A stretch of 38,274 nt of DNA from a virus: positions 1 through 38,274 of the IMG/VR virus record IMGVR_UViG_3300034356_002301; one strand, written 5' to 3'. Numbering within the stretch: the stretch's first letter is position 1; each line of letters opens with the position of its first letter. Shown here one piece after another: positions 24,875 through 33,418 of this stretch. Both the position numbers and the translations under genes were made by a program. Under the pieces are notes generated by a model. That model saw nothing but the letters and a program-made list of their open reading frames with translations. It was not told the origin of the DNA and ran no database searches.

Positions 24875-26146
24875 CTAGGCAGTTACGCTCGGAGCATCGT
24901 CCGTGGCGAACTGCAACTTGCCGAGGCGGTTCGGCGCTACAGCACCAAGGGTGGCGTACCACCCGAGGTATGCCTGCCAGGTTGCCTCATGCGTACCGGC
25001 AACCGAACCGTTCTTGAGTTGGAACACAGTACCATCCTGGGGGCTTTCGAGGAAGCCCGGACCCCACTGTTGGAACCAACGAAGCGCCGACTTGTCAATG
25101 GCGAACACATTACCCTTGGGGCAATCATCGTCAATGACAACCGGAACCTCACCGCTGCCAGAAGCGACCATGATCGCGGAGTAACCTCCGTGGATCTGGA
25201 CGGCCTGGTTGTTGGTGAACCGCTTGGTGGATTGGAAAGTGTCAGCAAGCCTGCGACGGATGCCGCGACTCGTAACAAACACTTCCGTATCACCTTGGCC
25301 GGTCTGACCAACATCGTCTGAGATAAGCTCAAACGAGGTTTCGCCAGCGGTGGCCGGTGAAGCGGCCTGAGTACCGACATTACGAACCTGGGAGTTCCAG
25401 AACTCGTTTCCGGCGGTGCCTGAGTTGATTGAGTGGAGCGTCCTGCTGGTAGCGACAATGCTCTGCATTCCCTGCATCTCCTGGCCGTATGAACCGGCGA
25501 GGTAGATACCGAATGTAGTAGCAATGGTGCCACCAACCGCTGCCGAGAAGGTAACGGTCTTGTTGGCTGCGTCCAGAGCAGTAACGAGATTTCCCGAACC
25601 GCCCGCCAGAGTGCTTGCGTCGGTGCGCCTAAGCACATCAACGGGGTCGCCCACATGGAGGTACTGGATCGAATCAACCGTGACAGGTCCGACCGTAGTA
25701 GAAGCCGTAGCCGCGACAGAAGCAAGCAGACCATCTCCGGTTCCCCAGATTTGACGGTTTACATCCTTCTTCATGTCCTTGGTCGCACCCTTGACTTCGG
25801 CATCAAGCAGGTTCACAAAGGCTCCGGTGTTGGAACTTGTGGCTCTGATTGAAGCGTCGGTCAGTTCAATGGACTGGTAGTGACGGGTGATCGGAATGAT
25901 CGCGTCCTCCCAGACTTGAGTGCCAGCAACCGGCAGAACTCCGCCGTCACCCCTGGAACCACGACCCCTGTTTCGGGCCTTGTGAACCGGGACGATTGCC
26001 CGCCGACCGTGATGGTCTACGGTGAACTCCGTCTGCCGTTCGATTTGGTCAATCATGTAGGACTTGTGGTTGAGTTGTTCAACGACAGGTCCGACATACA
26101 GATCCTTGAGGATCGCGTCTGCGTTTGTCAGTGTTTGAGTAGCCAT
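24875..26146 (-). CDS. major capsid protein
   Basis: A 423-residue protein from ATG 26146 with AGGAG nine bases upstream. The N-terminus (TLTNADAILKDLYVGPVVEQLNHKSYMIDQIER) and the following basic loop (VPVHKARNRGRGSRGDGG) are typical of tailed-phage coat proteins with the HK97 fold. Later come the ITRHYQSIELTDASIRA and EVKGATKDMKKDVNRQIWG spine-helix region, and beta-rich A-domain strands up to the end. The gene follows the scaffold and precedes a strong terminator, an order usual for a highly made capsid protein. The specific coat subfamily is not identified. Confidence 0.85.
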   Translation of the reverse strand: MATQTLTNADAILKDLYVGPVVEQLNHKSYMIDQIERQTEFTVDHHGRRAIVPVHKARNRGRGSRGDGGVLPVAGTQVWEDAIIPITRHYQSIELTDASIRATSSNTGAFVNLLDAEVKGATKDMKKDVNRQIWGTGDGLLASVAATASTTVGPVTVDSIQYLHVGDPVDVLRRTDASTLAGGSGNLVTALDAANKTVTFSAAVGGTIATTFGIYLAGSYGQEMQGMQSIVATSRTLHSINSGTAGNEFWNSQVRNVGTQAASPATAGETSFELISDDVGQTGQGDTEVFVTSRGIRRRLADTFQSTKRFTNNQAVQIHGGYSAIMVASGSGEVPVVIDDDCPKGNVFAIDKSALRWFQQWGPGFLESPQDGTVFQLKNGSVAGTHEATWQAYLGWYATLGAVAPNRLGKLQFATDDAPSVTA

Positions 26147-26158
26147 GCTTGGAATCTC

Positions 26159-27001
26159 CTAGCCGAGTAGTTGTTTCTCTTTTTCTAGGCGTTCCCTTGC
26201 GATCTGCGCGACATTGTTTGAAGTGATTGGCTCAGGTGTCGTAGCGGCAGGTCCAGAACCTTCGGGAAGGCCCGGCTGTTGACGCTTCTTGTCAAACAAC
26301 TGGCTTTCGCCCTTGCTGACAAGTGACTTGTATTTCTCAAAACCTGCGGCAATAGGATCATCAGATGAATCAATGAACATTTCCGCGAGTTCAAGAACCT
26401 CGCCTATGACTTCATCGGGCAGGTCAGGATTTTCTGTTTTGAGGGCAGAAATAGACTCGTCAATCTGCGCTTCCGCAGCGGCAAGTGCTTCCTTTTCCTG
26501 CTGGCTGGTTTGTTGCTGCTGAACATACTCAGCAATAGGGCCAACCATTTCCTGAACTTGGTTTTGGAGCAGACTGGTGAGTTGGTTCTTGTCAAACGGG
26601 TCAAAGTCCTCATCGGACATATCGCCCGAATCTTCCTCGCCCTGCCCGGCTTCATAAAAACCGAGTTGTTCGCCTACCTGATCCCACCATTCATGTACCG
26701 ACTCCTGCGCTTGTTCGTCGCCTTCTGCGGCGGCTTCAAGTGCGTTAGCCAATCCCAGGTATCCGCCGACTTGCTCAGGGTCCATATCGAACACCCCAAG
26801 TTCTTCAAACGGTTTCGTTTTCTCAGAGAGAGATTGAAACCGTTTAGTGAACGAGGCATCCTGGGCCTTGAGCGCCGGGATAACTGTGTCGTGCATCTCC
26901 GGGGAAATGCCATCAAGGAACGCGCTGTAAAGATCGTTCCCTTCTTGTGTCTCAGCACCTTGGCCCTCTACTTCTGCGGGCTGTGTGGCTTCGTCACTCA
27001 T
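26159..27001 (-). CDS. scaffold protein
   Basis: A 280-residue, very acidic protein from ATG 27001 (ATGA overlap, GGAAG upstream). It is helical throughout, with an acidic stretch near residues 120-140 (GEEDSGDMSDEDFDPFD), a coiled-coil stretch rich in Gln/Glu (about 155-185) and a charged C-terminal helix (NVAQIARERLEKEKQLLG) that could contact the coat. Size, acidity and place directly upstream of the capsid gene match phage scaffold proteins, which guide procapsid assembly and then leave. No protease domain is visible. Confidence 0.8.
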   Translation of the reverse strand: MSDEATQPAEVEGQGAETQEGNDLYSAFLDGISPEMHDTVIPALKAQDASFTKRFQSLSEKTKPFEELGVFDMDPEQVGGYLGLANALEAAAEGDEQAQESVHEWWDQVGEQLGFYEAGQGEEDSGDMSDEDFDPFDKNQLTSLLQNQVQEMVGPIAEYVQQQQTSQQEKEALAAAEAQIDESISALKTENPDLPDEVIGEVLELAEMFIDSSDDPIAAGFEKYKSLVSKGESQLFDKKRQQPGLPEGSGPAATTPEPITSNNVAQIARERLEKEKQLLG

Positions 27002-27180
27002 TTACTTCCTTTCGACTGTGGTTTGCCCACGCACGGCTGTACCTGCTGCCGCAGGTCTTGGCCGAAACTGTGTGCGTACTCTTGGTCACAATAGACACAG
27101 AGTACCTGAATGAATGGAAGTTTACTCAGGGGTAGGGTCGGGGGCTGTTTTAGCCACTTCCCAATCGCCGGGACTGGCAA
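26998..27180 (-). CDS. small CxxC protein, start uncertain
   Basis: The C-terminal part of this frame (LPFIQVLCVYCDQEYAH... to KPQSKGSK) contains a CVYC pair and an H, like half of a zinc ribbon, and its stop overlaps the scaffold start as ATGA with GAAAGGAAG just upstream. That coupling supports translation. No ATG or GTG is in frame: the listed start is a TTG at 27180 inside the neighbouring gene, and a CTG at 27129 is another option. It fills the gap between two structural-region genes. Confidence 0.48.
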   Translation of the reverse strand: MPVPAIGKWLKQPPTLPLSKLPFIQVLCVYCDQEYAHSFGQDLRQQVQPCVGKPQSKGSK

Positions 27181-27280
27181 GTTCCATTTGTAACTGTTGT
27201 ACCAGTTCAGTTACATCATTAGGAGGCCCGGCTTCAAGGTACTCCCTAAGCGCGGCCTTTAGTTCATGCTCCGTTACCAT
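27122..27280 (-). CDS. small acidic protein, 52 residues
   Basis: A short frame from ATG 27280 that begins inside the end of the previous gene. The product (MVTEHELKAALREYLEAG..., VTELVQQLQMELASPGDWE) looks like two amphipathic helices with a Pro-rich acidic tail, which is a believable small phage protein and unlike a chance frame. It covers a gap that would otherwise be empty in a very tightly packed operon. No clear ribosome site is visible before the ATG, so translation may depend on coupling. Function unknown. Confidence 0.55.
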   Translation of the reverse strand: MVTEHELKAALREYLEAGPPNDVTELVQQLQMELASPGDWEVAKTAPDPTPE

Positions 27281-27593
27281 TGGTTGCCATCGCAGAAGCG
27301 GCTTCGCGCATTTGCTCTACTGCCTTTTCAAACTCTTGCTGACCAGGGGAGGGTTTATCTTCCCCAAGGGCTGCCTTGGAGTAGTGATTGCCGGTGCCTT
27401 CCGTAACACCACCGGCTTCCAACGCCTGCTTTTGGCCGGGTGAAACTTCGCCTACGGTATGACCCTTGAGCGCAGTAGCAACTTCTTTGAGTTGACCTAT
27501 TGCGGTATCAGGAAGATCCCTGGGCGGGTTCTCCATAAAGTCATTGAGTGCGGCAAGAAATTTGCCTGTTCCGGGGTCTGGGAGATTAGGCAC
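27264..27593 (-). CDS. small helical protein next to the portal
   Basis: A 109-residue protein from GTG 27593, overlapping the portal end by eight bases, with AAAGGA five bases before the start. The N-terminus is Pro/Asn/Gly-rich, the centre has a short helix (GQLKEVATALKG) and the C-terminal half is helical and charged (QEFEKAVEQMREAASAMA). No recognised domain. Its position between portal and scaffold is often taken by a small head or maturation protein, but there is no motif to back a specific call. Confidence 0.62.
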   Translation of the reverse strand: MPNLPDPGTGKFLAALNDFMENPPRDLPDTAIGQLKEVATALKGHTVGEVSPGQKQALEAGGVTEGTGNHYSKAALGEDKPSPGQQEFEKAVEQMREAASAMATNGNGA

Positions 27594-29589
27594 TTGATTC
27601 CTTTGCTTGTTGTTTGTCTAGCTCTGCTTGGAAAGCCATACTTTCTTCTTCGGTAGCCAACTGTTGATCTTCGGCTGCCTGTTGTTCTTGGGCTTGCTGT
27701 GCGATCTGTTGATTGACCATTTCTACCATGTATGTACGGTGTGCGGCAACATGAGCGTCAAAAATCATCTTTAGTTGATCGTCAAGGCCATCGTAACGCG
27801 AGGTTTTTTGGAACTCAGTGTGTTCCGCAATGTGGAACTCATGGTTGTCAAACGAGTTGATACCCACCGGATTACCTTGTAGCAACTGGCGGTTTTCACG
27901 ATTGACTTGCTTGGCATCTTCGCTAAAGCCTTCAAACAACCGATCCAGACCGCCAACCTCGTAATCCTTGAGGAACTTGCGAAGGTTGCGCTCATCAATA
28001 GGTACGCCGTATTGAAGCATAAGCCCGAGAACTTCGGTCATGGCTGCTTGCTTGGCTGCCTTGGAGCGGGGCATTTGCGATCCGGCCTGTACCTCTACTT
28101 GCGGATCTTCCCCAAGCATTTCACCCTTGAAAGCAAAAATGTCCCAATTGCCGTCCTCACCTGCGATTTTGATGAGGCGTTCGTCGGAGTTGTAGGCAGC
28201 CCGGTTTTTGAGGATCTTTGTACCCAAGTGACCGAGCGATTGTTCCATCTGCTGAATTTCCGGGCCGAGCCTAGTTTCATCTGCCTCTTGAAGCAGGTTG
28301 ATTGCGCTTGCGGCTGTAACGCCGGGCGGGACCGTTGCGCGGCTGACCTCATGCATGCCCGAGATTTCTTCAATGCTTTTCTCAATCCGAGCCACTTCAT
28401 TTTCTACATAGACAGGGATGCTGGGGGGCTGCATGAACTGCGGAATGGGATCTTGAACCGTTGAATCGTATTCGACCAACTCACCAGGGGTGCCGTCATA
28501 GCGCACATTGGCTTGGCGGGAAATGGCAACAGCCGGGTTTCCAAGCCTGCGGGCATTTTCTTTGATCTGGGTGCGAATAATGTTTAGGTCTTGCTGAGGC
28601 CCGCGAAGATCGGTAACTACAGCGTGACTCCAAAAGCGTCCCGGCACCTGTACCGAGCCAAACTTGACATAGGGCATCGGGTCAAACGGTTCCTCTGAAA
28701 CAAGCAGGTTGTCGTTGGCCCACACAGCCCGCCAGCCGTTCGGGTACTTGCTGCTGGGTTTACACCAGTATTCCCGCACCTTTACGCCACGATAGGAGCC
28801 GGTAGCGCCTCCGGTGACATAAACCCCACCTGTCCAGCCTTCTGAAACGGCAGAAGGGATCTCAGAATCGGGAATGGGATCGTAGGGAGCGCCGGATGCG
28901 TCGGCAGGATAACGGCGGCGGCAGTATTCGACTGAGCGCACCTTTTCTTCTATTAGCCACTCAATATCGTCCATAGAAGTAGCCAGCGGGTCTGGAAAAA
29001 TCTCAAATACTGACATTGCTTCTACGCAAAGGTCGCCTGCGGCAATTTCCTTGACTTCTACTTGTTCAAGGATTTCGGGCGGTAGTTGTTGCGCGGCTTC
29101 GGCGCGTAGCGGGGCACCGTTTTCATCAGTTAGCGGGCCGTCCGGTCCCTCGAGGTATTGAATCTTCTCACCCTTGGTTTTATCCCAATAGATTTTGAGA
29201 AATCCGTCAGAACACACATCTGCCCACAACAAAGCCATGAACAACTTGCTTTGAATAGCAAGTGCTTCCCAATCGTTTTCCAGTATGCGCTCACCTACGC
29301 GAGCAGCGTCAATAGCCTTATCATCGGCACCTTGCGGCGTAGCCGAGAACATGGGGCGATTCTTCGATTTCCGGGCAACCCTGGAAGTAACAACAGGAGT
29401 AATGCGGTTATCGGTTACAAGCTGGCGGCGGGAATCAATTCTTGGGGTTGATACTCGACCGCCTGCGTACATGACCCATTGTTTGCCCGCGAAGAAAGCG
29501 CGGTTGAGCATCCAATCGGGTTCATGGACGAATCGAGCAGATTTGGCTTGCTCGTATTTCTCATTGAGTTCTGCGACATTTACACTCAT
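27586..29589 (-). CDS. portal protein
   Basis: A 667-residue protein from ATG 29589 (ATGA overlap). The N-terminus fits the portal pattern: helical start, then EPDWMLNRAFFAGKQWVMY, TDNRITPVVTSRVARKSKNRPMFSATP and WEALAIQSKLFMALLWADVCSDGFLKIYWD. The centre has wing strands and the clip/stem region (LRGPQQDLNIIRTQIKENARRLGNP, then EISGMHEVSR). The C-terminus is a long Gln/Glu-rich helix (about 600-667), like the barrel of P22-type portals. Portals form the dodecameric DNA gate and packaging motor dock. Its place between terminase and scaffold agrees. Confidence 0.85.
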   Translation of the reverse strand: MSVNVAELNEKYEQAKSARFVHEPDWMLNRAFFAGKQWVMYAGGRVSTPRIDSRRQLVTDNRITPVVTSRVARKSKNRPMFSATPQGADDKAIDAARVGERILENDWEALAIQSKLFMALLWADVCSDGFLKIYWDKTKGEKIQYLEGPDGPLTDENGAPLRAEAAQQLPPEILEQVEVKEIAAGDLCVEAMSVFEIFPDPLATSMDDIEWLIEEKVRSVEYCRRRYPADASGAPYDPIPDSEIPSAVSEGWTGGVYVTGGATGSYRGVKVREYWCKPSSKYPNGWRAVWANDNLLVSEEPFDPMPYVKFGSVQVPGRFWSHAVVTDLRGPQQDLNIIRTQIKENARRLGNPAVAISRQANVRYDGTPGELVEYDSTVQDPIPQFMQPPSIPVYVENEVARIEKSIEEISGMHEVSRATVPPGVTAASAINLLQEADETRLGPEIQQMEQSLGHLGTKILKNRAAYNSDERLIKIAGEDGNWDIFAFKGEMLGEDPQVEVQAGSQMPRSKAAKQAAMTEVLGLMLQYGVPIDERNLRKFLKDYEVGGLDRLFEGFSEDAKQVNRENRQLLQGNPVGINSFDNHEFHIAEHTEFQKTSRYDGLDDQLKMIFDAHVAAHRTYMVEMVNQQIAQQAQEQQAAEDQQLATEEESMAFQAELDKQQAKESSA

Positions 29590-29909
29590 GCGGCTCCGTC
29601 AGGCGGTTGGCCGTTGGATTCTACGATTTGTCCTACCAAGTGTAGTTCGTCGTGGATACTGTTGTCGGGAAGGGGAGGCCCGGTTGTTGGTGAGGGAGGA
29701 ATGTATTCGGGGCGTTGAATGCGTTCCAGCAAATTGTTTCGCTCTACCATCCACTCCTGTTCACGCTGCCTAGCGTGTTCATCGGTGCGAATAATCAAGT
29801 CCGTTAGCATTTTGGCATTGAGGTCAGCCGACTTTCGGGCTTCCCGATTGTTCCAAACCAAAGCGCCTACTACGCTAATTATTACTGCTGTGGTCAATAT
29901 TTCAACCAT
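29586..29909 (-). CDS. membrane-anchored coiled-coil protein
   Basis: A 107-residue protein from ATG 29909, with AAGGA four bases upstream; the frame's longer start at 30002 would overlap the repeat-protein gene. One N-terminal membrane helix (ILTTAVIISVVGALVWNN) is followed by a charged helix (REARKSADLNAKMLTDLIIRTDEHARQREQEWMVERNNLLERI) likely to be coiled coil, and a Pro-rich tail. Small proteins of this build occur in phage late operons as holin-like or virion-membrane accessory proteins. Position just before the portal gives no further clue. Confidence 0.6.
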   Translation of the reverse strand: MVEILTTAVIISVVGALVWNNREARKSADLNAKMLTDLIIRTDEHARQREQEWMVERNNLLERIQRPEYIPPSPTTGPPLPDNSIHDELHLVGQIVESNGQPPDGAA

Positions 29910-29919
29910 GTAATCCTTT

Positions 29920-30294
29920 CTACGCCAACCCGGTAACGGCAAGGGCACCATTTGAGTTGCGAAGTAGCCCGCCATCCCATGTAGGTGAATCTGCTGCGCC
30001 AACTATAAGGTAGCCGTTGGCAGTAGTAGTAAAGCCCGGGACTACGCCGTTTACTGGTGTGCCGGATTCTGTGATTACCAAAGCACCATCGGGGGTTCTA
30101 ACAAATCCCCCGGAAAAAGCAGCATCAGTCGTAGTCTCAGTGACAAGCAACCGTCCATCTGGGTCAGTTATAAAACCGGGCACAATCCCGTAACCAGCCC
30201 CTACATCGTCGGTAGTTACAGCCAGGCTACCGTCAAGATCAGTAACAAAACCCGGGACTACGGTGCCAAAGGTTTCAGTTCCCGTCAGCGCCAC
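29920..30294 (-). CDS. five-repeat protein (about 23-residue GF..DG.L.VT units)
   Basis: A 124-residue protein from GTG 30294, overlapping the previous gene by 20 bases, with AAGG six bases upstream. It is almost entirely five tandem units of about 20-27 residues, each with a core of GF, a short spacer, D/N-G, then L-x-V-T: GFVTDLDGSLAVT, GFITDPDGRLLVT, GFVRTPDGALVIT, GFTTTANGYLIV, GLLRNSNGALAVT. The pattern suggests a beta-rich solenoid or small blade array. Such repeats can serve as a capsid decoration or assembly part. No family recognised. Confidence 0.7.
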   Translation of the reverse strand: MALTGTETFGTVVPGFVTDLDGSLAVTTDDVGAGYGIVPGFITDPDGRLLVTETTTDAAFSGGFVRTPDGALVITESGTPVNGVVPGFTTTANGYLIVGAADSPTWDGGLLRNSNGALAVTGLA

Positions 30295-30763
30295 TCGCTA
30301 CCTTCCGCTTTGCCTTGCTGATTTTTTCAGCCTTGGAGCGGTTGGAACGGAGTTGCTTGATTTCTTTGTCATGCGACTCCGGGCCTTGAAGTTGGGGCTT
30401 GCCTGCGGGCCGTTTTACCGGATGGTCAATCAAGGTGCCGACCGTATGGGTCAGGTCAGAAATAGCGCGGTCCTTTTTGCGGGCCTCGCGCTCAGATTCC
30501 TTGAGTTGTTCCCGGGCTGCCTCGAGTTCGGCCTGGTATCGCTCAACATGATCCATGCCGAGCATTCGGGCACTTTCCCTGACGCAATCCTCACAAATTA
30601 CGATCTTGTCAAGGTACGGCGTGACTTCTGACTGAGGATCAGTAACAACCGGCCCTTCGTAAATCGCCTCAAAGTCCACATATTCAGGTTGCGGCTCCCG
30701 AACCATCGGGGGCTGAAAGCAGACCGAGCATCGGATGGGTTTGTCTGCGCCCGCGAGTCTCAC
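30275..30763 (-). CDS. zinc-ribbon plus coiled-coil protein
   Basis: A 162-residue protein from GTG 30763 (GTGA overlap). It has CSVC at 12-15 and CEDC near 57-60, a four-cysteine zinc ribbon, followed by a charged coiled coil at about 72-115 (RYQAELEAAREQLKESEREARKKD) and a basic tail (KIKQLRSNRSKAEKISKAKRK-like). It looks like a nucleic-acid or head-associated adaptor. It lies in the small-gene cluster after the terminase; its role is not readable. Confidence 0.65.
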   Translation of the reverse strand: MRLAGADKPIRCSVCFQPPMVREPQPEYVDFEAIYEGPVVTDPQSEVTPYLDKIVICEDCVRESARMLGMDHVERYQAELEAAREQLKESEREARKKDRAISDLTHTVGTLIDHPVKRPAGKPQLQGPESHDKEIKQLRSNRSKAEKISKAKRKVASGADGN

Positions 30764-31071
30764 CTGAGCGTAGCCCTGCCCTTGATTGGCTTCATTGGCT
30801 TCGGCTTACGACCCCACGCGCTTTCTTTTGGACGGTAGCCCTTACGGGTCGCTTTCTTCTGTACCAGCACCTTAGCGAGTTGCTGAATGGCCTGTGACTG
30901 GTTGAGTTTTGTGCCAGATTGCCTTTTCCCCGTCTGGGGAGGAAGCGGGCGAGTCATTCCGCCGCCTGCGGGCTTGGGCCGTCCGATTGGATAAAGGCCA
31001 CCGGGGAACTTGGGGCGCTTACTAGCCATTTTGCGGCGCGGGGGAGCGCCCTTCGCTGGGTAGTAACGCAT
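30760..31071 (-). CDS. very basic small protein
   Basis: A 103-residue protein starting at ATG 31071 (or GTG 31074, which overlaps the upstream stop as GTGA). It is rich in Lys, Arg and Pro, with segments such as GAPPRRKMASKRPKFPGG and RKGYRPKESAWGRKPKPMK and only one short helix (NQSQAIQQLAKVLVQKK). It is probably disordered and nucleic-acid binding, possibly a DNA-associated virion protein. A frame of this composition on a compact late operon is believable, but no family is known to me. Confidence 0.6.
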   Translation of the reverse strand: MRYYPAKGAPPRRKMASKRPKFPGGLYPIGRPKPAGGGMTRPLPPQTGKRQSGTKLNQSQAIQQLAKVLVQKKATRKGYRPKESAWGRKPKPMKPIKGRATLR

Positions 31072-31301
31072 CACGAAATGATGAAGCTGTAGTTGCCGCC
31101 TTGCGGAATCTTGTCCGTCTGGACGGTCCCGAGAGTCTGGATCGCATCGTTGATAAGCGCCGGGTTGATACTAACGCCGTCAAATACGAGCGTGATATGA
31201 ACTTCGCCGCGCTTGTCTGTACGAACCGGGTTGCGGGCGGTGTCATCCATCATTGCCGTTGTCTGAGCGGCGGTGTATACGACTTCGGTTGTAGCTGCCA
31301 T
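31071..31301 (-). CDS. small protein downstream of terminase, unknown function
   Basis: A 76-residue protein from ATG 31301, with AGGAG six bases upstream. The middle has strand-like stretches (GEVHITLVFDGVSINPALINDAIQTLG) and the end is TDKIPQGGNYSFIIS. It follows the large terminase after a 38-base gap and ends with a TGATG overlap into the basic-protein gene. No recognised domain. A small head or packaging accessory protein is possible from order only. Confidence 0.6.
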   Translation of the reverse strand: MAATTEVVYTAAQTTAMMDDTARNPVRTDKRGEVHITLVFDGVSINPALINDAIQTLGTVQTDKIPQGGNYSFIIS

Positions 31302-31339
31302 CACTTGCTCCTGGGTTGAAGGTTAGTAGAAGGGTATCA

Positions 31340-32857
31340 CTAGGCGACGGGGATTTCGGGGCGCGATACTGACTCAAAGTGTTCGCGGGCCATTCGTTCC
31401 TGTTGTGTCTCTGTAACTCGTTCAAACTCATGGGGTAGGTACGGGCGGCTCATTACCGCAAGGCGCGTGGCATCCATAAGGTGATCGTGCGACTTGACGG
31501 GAGCTTCTTTACCGTCATTTTCACCCGCTCGAGGGGGTTTCTTCCAACGGTAGGTGCGAATCTCTTTCAGGAAGTTCACGCAGTTTTCACCGATCAAAAG
31601 GCGGTCGGTTTGAAATCGCTCGCGTACACGGTTAATTCCAGCGGTAACAGAGTTTTGCCCGGGAATAGTGACTACGCCGTGGTCGGCAAACTCCATTTGA
31701 TCTGAGCGTCCAGTCTGAGAGTTCCGGTTCCTGGCCGCAGGGTCAATGACATAATAAATCGGCTGGCAATCGTAGTGCGCGTTGGTCTTGTGGATTTCGT
31801 CGCACACTTCCCGAATGGTCATATCCTTGAAATATCCTTCCTCAAACATGACCATTTTATCGTCAGAGGTCAGGTAGTACCAGCCGACCGCACAGGCATA
31901 ACGGATGCCCGGGTCTATGGAGACAACGACATTGACATTCTCGGGCAAGGGGTCTACCGGGGGCACGGTGTGTTCTTCTCTTTTGAAGTCCTTGTAAACG
32001 AGTCCTGACATAGCGACGAACTTGCCTTCTTTACGAGCAAGTCTTTCTTCATTGGAAAGCCCGCGAAGTGCCTCTACCTTCTCAGCCTCCCCGAGCCAAG
32101 GGTTATCGTCCATATCCACAATGACCAGGCCCATGCCGTCGTGCTGAATGATCCCGCCGTTGTCCTGGGCCAACTCCATTGAGTCAGAGAGTTCGTCGTA
32201 CATATGGGTCAGACCGTTTACGGGGGTCATGGTGAATAGCAGATCCCCGCGCCGACGCATAACTCGTAGCCGGGCTTCCTGTAGGTGTTCTCTGCCCGGT
32301 TCTTCGTCCATATGAACGCGATCTAGGGTCGAACCTCCCCACTGCTGGGCTTCCTGTTGAAAAGTCTTGAACGAGTAGTAGGTGCCGTTCTGTAGGTGTA
32401 GAACATGGTTCAACTTGTCATAGGCCGACTTCCAGTTACCTCCGACCAACTGGTTTGGCGGCAGCCACTCCCTCAATTTCTCAAAAATGAAGTCCTCAAT
32501 TTCTGAGCGACCCTGAGCGGCGATCCGGCAGCGGAACGGTGCGTTGTACCGCTTGAATTGCCGCAGGTGTTCGGGCACCATATCCGCGTCAATGCCTTGG
32601 ATAATATCGTCCACGATTCCCCAAGTAGTCTTGCCTGACTGGTTGCCTCCAATGTAGGCGATACGGCGGTCTGTAAAGCCGTGGCCGATCATCTGCTTGG
32701 GATGAACAGGCCCGAAGGCCGGGTTGTTGTAGCGAATCAGAGGATTGTGCTTTACCGAATCCTCGAGGTTCTTGATTGCCTGAATCGCACGGTCCCGCTT
32801 GGCGGGCGGCAGAAGGTCAATGCGATCCTTGGCAATCGTGAGTGCGCTTTTGGTCAC
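31340..32857 (-). CDS. terminase large subunit (packaging ATPase and nuclease)
   Basis: A 505-residue protein if started at GTG 32857, which overlaps the previous stop as GTGA; a TTG at 32878 is the other option. The ATPase part has Walker A GGNQSGKTT (about residues 70-78) and Walker B-type VHMDEEPG, followed by the coupling motif TMTPVNG. The C-terminal nuclease has VVSIDPGIR (first acidic residue), YVIDPAARNRNSQTG (second) and HLMDATRLAVM (third), the RNase H-like set. The enzyme drives DNA into the procapsid at the portal and cuts unit lengths. The HTH protein upstream may be its small partner. Confidence 0.9.
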   Translation of the reverse strand: MTKSALTIAKDRIDLLPPAKRDRAIQAIKNLEDSVKHNPLIRYNNPAFGPVHPKQMIGHGFTDRRIAYIGGNQSGKTTWGIVDDIIQGIDADMVPEHLRQFKRYNAPFRCRIAAQGRSEIEDFIFEKLREWLPPNQLVGGNWKSAYDKLNHVLHLQNGTYYSFKTFQQEAQQWGGSTLDRVHMDEEPGREHLQEARLRVMRRRGDLLFTMTPVNGLTHMYDELSDSMELAQDNGGIIQHDGMGLVIVDMDDNPWLGEAEKVEALRGLSNEERLARKEGKFVAMSGLVYKDFKREEHTVPPVDPLPENVNVVVSIDPGIRYACAVGWYYLTSDDKMVMFEEGYFKDMTIREVCDEIHKTNAHYDCQPIYYVIDPAARNRNSQTGRSDQMEFADHGVVTIPGQNSVTAGINRVRERFQTDRLLIGENCVNFLKEIRTYRWKKPPRAGENDGKEAPVKSHDHLMDATRLAVMSRPYLPHEFERVTETQQERMAREHFESVSRPEIPVA

Positions 32858-33066
32858 ACGGTAAGTGTACGCATCCAAACCTTTCGATTCCCGGGCACCC
32901 TATCCAGACCCTTCATATGAGGACCAGCCATACACCAGTCAGGAACATCGTTCAAGTGGAGAAAATCAGTCTTACAACAGAAATGGTCTACGGATTCTTC
33001 CTTGGGATTTACCCCCGAGCGCCAATGTCTGACCGTCCGGGCCTGATCCTCCGGTACTAAACGCAT
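32854..33066 (-). CDS. small protein upstream of terminase
   Basis: A 70-residue protein starting at ATG 33066, with AGGAAG eight bases upstream. It has two adjacent cysteines (HFCCKTDFLHL) and a later WCMAG, with His residues nearby, so a zinc site is possible but not a standard layout. Its stop overlaps the terminase start as GTGA, so it is probably translated with it. A longer frame to 33246 would cover two other tiny genes and is rejected. Function unknown. Confidence 0.6.
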   Translation of the reverse strand: MRLVPEDQARTVRHWRSGVNPKEESVDHFCCKTDFLHLNDVPDWCMAGPHMKGLDRVPGNRKVWMRTLTV

Positions 33067-33113
33067 GTAGTTTTCTTCCTCGAGCCAGAGAACCAGGGAA
33101 GGGCCGTGGTAGG

Positions 33114-33200
33114 TCAAAGCGCCAGAACAAAAAAGATCAGCGCACAAACCAAACCGGCTACGGCTATTTGCCACACCCACAGGTTTTCGGGAGGGATCAT
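33114..33200 (-). CDS. tiny single-helix membrane protein
   Basis: A 28-residue frame too short for most gene finders. Its ATG 33200 overlaps the previous stop as ATGA. The sequence is a short polar head (MIPPENLWVWQ) followed by one hydrophobic helix (IAVAGLVCALIFFVLAL). A chance frame of this kind, in exact coupling with a neighbour and without break, is unlikely. Phages often carry such single-pass peptides; no function can be given. Confidence 0.5.
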   Translation of the reverse strand: MIPPENLWVWQIAVAGLVCALIFFVLAL

Positions 33201-33418
33201 GCGAACAGGGCTGTTTGGGGGTCTTTGACCAAGGCGTAGCGGGCACCGTAGCGCCCTGGGGAGTCCTCGTATCGCTCTGATTGGATTTGGTAGCCCGCGT
33301 CTACGAGTTCCTTGATTCGCTGAGAGGGATTGCCCGAGAATCCTTGCTTTCGCAGGTAGAAGCTAGTTACCGATCCTTGGGTTTCCAGCAGTTCCAAAAT
33401 GCGGTCTTTGTCGCTCAC
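33197..33418 (-). CDS. winged-helix DNA-binding protein
   Basis: A 73-residue protein from GTG 33418, overlapping the previous stop as GTGA, with AAGGA upstream. The pattern is classic for a small winged helix: DRILELLETQGSVTSFYLRKQGFSGNPSQRIKELVDAGYQIQ, i.e. helix, turn, recognition helix with S/R/I-x-E-L, then a wing with ARYAL. Such proteins occur in many phages and bind DNA as regulators or as parts of packaging or replication complexes. It may act on the promoter region just to the right. Confidence 0.72.
   Translation of the reverse strand: MSDKDRILELLETQGSVTSFYLRKQGFSGNPSQRIKELVDAGYQIQSERYEDSPGRYGARYALVKDPQTALFA

Noticed and set aside
32854-33246. 130-residue frame upstream of the terminase
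   Set aside because: It would cover two coupled tiny genes; ATG 33066 with AGGAAG is the better start.
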